NCBI GenBank assembly: GCA_964547795.1
Contig: CAZJPD010000010.1
Location: forward strand, 1 to 29,681
Length of the DNA stretch: 29,681 bases
From: CAZJPD01 sp964547795
GTDB lineage: Bacteria > Pseudomonadota > Alphaproteobacteria > Rickettsiales > Midichloriaceae
Direction of reading: 5' to 3'
Positions 26,099 through 29,681 of the stretch are shown piece after piece. The translations under genes and the position numbers were made by a program. The notes beneath the pieces are model-generated. The model had not been told where the DNA came from, ran no database searches, and saw nothing but the letters and a program-made list of their open reading frames with translations. Within the stretch, counting starts at the first letter, position 1. Every line of letters starts with the position of its first letter.

Positions 26099-27458
26099 TC
26101 ATTTATATACATTCCTTTTTTGCAATGCTGATTGAGGTGGAAAAATTAAATCTTTTTGCACTAAAACATTAATTGCTGTACCTTGATTTATGGTAAGTGT
26201 TGGCTTAGTAGAAAAGGAGTCTTGTACCATCCCCTTTGTAAGATCACTGAATTGCTTTGTACTATCTTTAATAGCCTGTTCTGTAGGATCAGCATCGGTT
26301 GTTGTAACAGTAATTGATCCATCTTTATTGGTAGTTGTACTACTACTGCTACTTTTAGGGTCATTGGTAGCTTTTTGTGCAGCTTTTGCGGATGCTACAG
26401 GTATCACATATGAAACTAAAAAAGCATTGCCTAATTTTCGCCAAAAGTGATCATGAACACCCCCAGCAACACCAGTCCTACCCAGTGTATCGACTCCAGG
26501 TGATGCTACCCCTATATCTATGCCATCAGGTCTTATCAATCTCTCCCACATTACTGCCACCCTAGTCTGACCTCCTTTTGCAGTAGCAGTATATTGTCCT
26601 ATTAACCCAGAACCTTTCGGAATCATTATATCAGTACCTCTTTCAGCATAAACATCACGGGTTACTATAGCTCTTAGCATTCCAGGTATATCTGTGTTGA
26701 TGGCTGTTTCTAAGATTGCATATACTATTTTGCCCTGCAAAATGGTTCTATTCAAATGGTTAACAGCTGTTGCCTTAACTTTGGGAAATGTGGTATCACC
26801 AAGTGTTTCTCCATCTAAGCTACCATCACCAAATCCTAGAAATTCTGAAGAACTTTTTTAGTCTTTTCCTTTTCTTATCCCCATCTAATATTCCTCCCTT
26901 TCCACTACCACCTCCCTTGACCATAATTCCAGCTTTCATTCTTGCCTCGGCCTCTCTTTGCTTCTGTTTTTCCCCTTCACTATCATCAGAAAAGGGGGAA
27001 TGGAATTTTATCCCACCTGACTCCTGCTGACTGCTTGTTTTTGGCAGAGATTGAGTGGATAGAGATGCGGGAGGAGAGGATGGTGGTTCAGGAGCTTCAA
27101 CTTGAGGTACTTGAAGAGGTTTATCTTTAAGTTCATTTTTCTCTGTATCCTTGACATTTTCTGCTTTAGTGATAGGTTTTGCATCTTCAAGAAGTTTCTT
27201 TTTTTCTGTTTTATCAATTATTGGAGTATCATCAACTTTTTTATCAGAAGTGTTGCTACTAATAAAAAGAAAATAGTAGAGTACACCTGAAACCAAAAGT
27301 ATAAATAGTACAAATGATATCTTCTTTTGATTAGATGCTATAGAAACCATGGAGAAAGTGTTATTTTCTTCTACTGCTTCCTCAGTTTTAACTTCATTAT
27401 CAGCTTTAGTTTCAGCCTGTACCTCGATTTCTTTTTCCTTACCTTCCATGCTACTCAT
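26099..27458 (-). pseudogene. virB10: Type IV secretion protein VirB10, frameshifted in the linker
   Basis: VirB10 spans both membranes and links the inner-membrane ATPases to the outer-membrane pore. The N-terminal part (start ATG 27458, overlapping the virB9 stop) has an acidic cytoplasmic tail, one membrane helix (KISFVLFILLVSGVLYYFLF) and a Pro-rich periplasmic segment, and ends at TGA 26826-26828. The C-terminal domain continues in the +1 frame as SSEFLGFGDGSLDGETLGD, then NRTILQGKIVYAILETAINT, and ends normally at 26099. The shift lies in a run of six A (complement 26854-26859); five A would give one frame of about 452 residues. A TAA in the second frame just upstream limits the slip site to this run or shortly after. 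It is a +1 shift, so the dnaX-like A AAA AAG heptamer present here would not rescue it. Confidence 0.87.
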
Positions 27459-28214
27459 TATTGCTATAATTCTTTTTGTTAGTAATTTCGACAACACTGT
27501 TGTTGAAACTTAATTCTAAAATTTTCCCTACACTATCTACTACCAAATAATCACCTACTATTTTTGGTTTCATCTTTAATACTGTCCCATTCCCCTTGAC
27601 TATCTTAATGCTGGGACTTGTCAACATGATATCTTTGCTGTAATAAAGGTATGTCCTTGCTCCATCATCAAATACCTTAGTAGGTAAAAATTTTACAGGA
27701 CCAACCATATCATAATTAAAATTATATGGTTTAATATCGAGCACGNNNNNNNNNNCATTTCATTCTTATTTTCTATTTTTTCTACTTCAGGCATTATTCT
27801 TCTTTCCTCAGTAGTGGGGAAGAAAAACCTCACAACATATACTAACTCACTATCCGTATAACCTGAATAGGGTTTAGATTGTATCTCAAATTGGTAAACT
27901 CTTTCGTTCGTTATAATAGTCATGTTGGTAAGAATATTGTCTTCCCAAGGTTTAATAAATAAACGATTGTCAACTGGGGTTAATTGCCATGCGTAATTAT
28001 TGCCAGAAGAAATAGTCTTTATTTCTTCTCCTTTTGCAAACTCAATACTTGTTTGATAATTATAATGCACAACTACCTTAAAAATTTCATTTGGGTTATA
28101 AATAAATGTTTTTATCCTACTATCCGTTACAATTGGCCTTTCAATAGCAAATGCAGTAACAAGAAGGAATACACTAATTATTAGTACTGAAAGACTCCTA
28201 ACTACTCTCATCAT
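27451..28214 (-). CDS. virB9: Type IV secretion protein VirB9, interrupted by an assembly gap
   Basis: VirB9 is a periplasmic/outer-membrane part of the secretion core complex with VirB7 and VirB10. The N-terminus has a signal peptide (MMRVVRSLSVLIISVFLLVT, AFA), and the N-domain follows to MPEVEKIENKNEM. Ten N at 27746-27755 interrupt it. The C-domain resumes as YNFNYDMVGPVKFLPTKVFD, DGARTYLYY, and ends at TAG 27451-27453. With exactly ten bases the two halves are in different frames; the true gap must be 2 modulo 3 in length if the gene is intact. The start overlaps the end of the reconstructed virB8 and the stop overlaps the virB10 start, typical of a tight operon. Whether this gene is intact cannot be decided. 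Confidence 0.85.
27746..27755. other. Run of 10 N (assembly gap) inside virB9
   Basis: Ten undetermined bases, a usual placeholder for a scaffold join of unknown length. The flanking virB9 halves fit one gene, so the join order is believable, but the number of missing bases is not known. Confidence 0.95.
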
Positions 28215-28918
28215 TTATCCTATATAAAGTTACCTGAAATCCCAGGGGGTTAATTAAGCGATCTACATCATTCATATTTAAATTTTTAAAATCAAACTCT
28301 ACATAAATTATTTTGTTCATAACTAAATTAATTTGCCCAATGACGTTTACTGTTACCCTTATTTGGGCAGGAATTAGAGGAAGGGAATATAATGGATTTT
28401 AAACTAAGCATTCTATGTGTACCAGTACCATATAAATTGTATGGACTTGAAGGATTATTTACACTGAATTTAGGTCTGTAATCTCTGTAGTAGACATCCG
28501 TAGTAGACAAAACACGAACTATACCATGAAAATTTCTATCAAATGTAGAAGAAAAGTATTCCTCTCTTGCTCTGATATATTTGACAACAAAATACCTTCT
28601 TATTGCTTTATTCGCTGAATAAGTTTTTACAGAGAGGGGTTCAACAACCGTTGGCACACCGTCTTTTTCTTCTGTTTCAATAACAAAAGGAGTTACACTT
28701 TGGGTGCTTTTCAAATATCTAATAGTCGACAATGAGATGAGTATAACACAAAAACAAATAACCAATAATACCAATAATAAATTTTTCTGTGTAACAGTAG
28801 ATTGGTATTTATCCTTGCTCCATTCTTTTAACCTACAATCTTTTTGTATATAATTATCGACCCCGTGATCGGATCGTTCATTTTTAATGCTTTTTTTTAA
28901 AAATTTTTTAAAATCCAT
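28198..28918 (-). pseudogene. virB8: Type IV secretion protein VirB8, frameshifted in the C-terminal third
   Basis: VirB8 is a bitopic inner-membrane assembly factor of the secretion system. From ATG 28918 (an upstream TTG at 28927 overlaps the sodB stop) there is a short cytoplasmic part and one membrane helix (NLLLVLLVICFCVILISLS). The periplasmic NTF2-like domain follows, with SVKTYSANKAIRRYFVVKYI and TGTHRMLSLKSIIFP. The frame then drifts and stops at 28328. A +1 shift near 28376-28382 continues as AQIRVTVNVIGQINLVMNKI, IYVEFDF, and the family-defining end INPLGFQVTLYR to TAG 28198-28200, inside the virB9 start. One surplus base therefore separates this gene from a normal VirB8 of about 240 residues. 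Confidence 0.86.
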
Positions 28919-28923
28919 TATTC

Positions 28924-29523
28924 TCAATTAAAAACGGTATTATTCTCAGCAAACTTCCAATTTAACAAAGACCCTATAACTTTTTTCAAGTAATCTACTC
29001 TATTATTCCTGTAATCAATATAGTAGGCATGCTCCCATACATCAATTGTTAGTGTGGGGTTTTGCTTCAGGATTAATGGATTATCTGCATTTTTTGTTTG
29101 AGTTATACTCAATCTTAAAGTTTTTGGGTCTTGAACTAGCCAAATCCAGCCACTACCGAATAAAGTTACACCCATCTCTACAAATTTATTGTTAAAATTC
29201 ATTAAATTGCCAAAGCTACTTTCCAGTAAGGTTAAAAACCCTGCACTTGGACTTTTACTACTTTCAGGATCAAGTGATTTCCAATAAAAATCATGATTCC
29301 AAATTTGAGCAGCATTATTATAAACAGTAATATTATTTTCCTTATAAGAAGTTATAACTATCTCTTGCAAATTTTTGTTTTCTAAATCAGTTCCTTTGAT
29401 TAACGAATTTAACTTATCTACATATCCCTTATGATGCTTATTGTAATGAAAATCTAATGTTTCAGTTGACAAAATAGACGACAATAGCTCCTTAGTATAT
29501 GGCAAGTCTTCTAATATGATCAT
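28924..29523 (-). CDS. sodB: Iron superoxide dismutase
   Basis: SodB converts superoxide to hydrogen peroxide and oxygen in the cytosol. The 199-residue product has all four metal ligands: H26 (FHYNKHH), H77 (NHDFYW), D161 and H165 (DVWEHAYYIDYRN). Glutamine Q73 in AAQIWNHDFYW points to the iron form. FGSGWIWLV is the usual core motif. The TGA stop lies 5 bp before the virB8 ATG, so sodB heads the virB8-virB9-virB10-virB11-birA unit. A sigma70-like promoter is visible upstream. The gene is intact while the virB genes behind it are not. Confidence 0.96.
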   Translation of the reverse strand: MIILEDLPYTKELLSSILSTETLDFHYNKHHKGYVDKLNSLIKGTDLENKNLQEIVITSYKENNITVYNNAAQIWNHDFYWKSLDPESSKSPSAGFLTLLESSFGNLMNFNNKFVEMGVTLFGSGWIWLVQDPKTLRLSITQTKNADNPLILKQNPTLTIDVWEHAYYIDYRNNRVDYLKKVIGSLLNWKFAENNTVFN

Positions 29524-29596
29524 TTTGATTATATTCTACATTTTATCATCATTTACAAGACTAATGATCCAGACTGAAATTTGCAAGAATTATAGT

Positions 29597-29626
29597 ATTA
29601 TAATTTACAAATTTTCTTGACTTCAA
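29597..29626 (-). promoter_or_regulatory. Sigma70-type promoter of the sodB-virB-birA unit
   Basis: On the minus strand, TTGAAG (complement of 29621-29626) and TATAAT (complement of 29597-29602) are 18 bp apart, about 75 bp before the sodB ATG. The -10 is a perfect consensus. This was assigned by eye. Confidence 0.55.
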
Positions 29627-29681
29627 ACATTAAACTTGAGGACAAACTGAGTACCTTTGTCTGGTTGGCTCATACATTCAA

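Noticed and set aside
26826..26870. Programmed -1 frameshifting in virB10, because the run reads A AAA AAG in the zero frame as in dnaX
   Set aside because: The C-terminal domain is in the +1 frame, and a -1 slip leads to a TAG within six codons, so the slippery heptamer would not join the two parts.
26788..27030. Pro- and Ser-rich ORF on the plus strand opposite virB10
   Set aside because: Shadow produced by the low-complexity linker of virB10.

Overview
The window is strongly AT-rich and comes from an obligate intracellular alphaproteobacterium of the order Rickettsiales. Support for this: a class I lysyl-tRNA synthetase in place of the class II enzyme, a virB8-virB9-virB10-virB11 type IV secretion block, tatC next to serS with rickettsial-type sequences, an N-terminally extended ribosomal protein S9, and an alphaproteobacterial type heat-shock promoter before groES-groEL. 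The family within the order cannot be fixed from the sequence. A run of 10 N at 27746-27755 shows that this is a draft scaffold.

Layout. 1-4140 (+): tatC, serS, a broken RDD-family membrane protein gene, tRNA-Leu(UAA), glyA, tRNA-Thr(GGU). 4141-6470: an accessory island with an IS630-type transposase remnant that contains a small MITE-like insertion, a truncated gene tail, a Panacea-domain (DUF4065) toxin-antitoxin pair that is frameshifted in both genes, an unrecognised decayed ORF and a modular palindromic repeat. 6474-7391 (-): fmt. 7722-10527 (+): a decayed glutamate/GABA antiporter gene (gadC-like) running in frame into a glutamate decarboxylase gene (gadB-like). 10697-14799 (+): lysS (class I), bamD, murC. 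14850-15146: IS6-family transposase remnant. 15193-18604 (-): rpsM-rpsK-rpoA-rplQ followed by rplM-rpsI. 18844-20922 (+): RpoH-type promoter, groES, groEL, terminator. 21095-23773 (+): secA. 24010-24225: second copy of the palindromic repeat. 24275-29523 (-): an apparent operon sodB-virB8-virB9-virB10-virB11-birA with a sigma70-type promoter at its head.

The most striking pattern is the contrast between intact and broken genes. Eighteen housekeeping genes (about 17 kb of coding sequence) read through without interruption. Almost every accessory gene carries small indels or nonsense codons: the RDD gene, both toxin-antitoxin genes, gadC, gadB and the transposases. So do three of the four virB genes, and the fourth holds the assembly gap. 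In the last operon the secretion genes are interrupted while their flanking neighbours sodB and birA are intact. This looks like recent loss of the secretion block and of the acid-resistance locus. Because several of the indels lie in short homopolymers, sequencing error has to be excluded first.

How the genes work together: translation and protein export dominate (serS, lysS, fmt, glyA, two tRNAs, ribosomal proteins, rpoA, groESL, secA, tatC). BamD and MurC show that an outer membrane and at least part of the peptidoglycan pathway are kept. SodB and BirA are housekeeping functions placed in the same transcription unit as the secretion genes.
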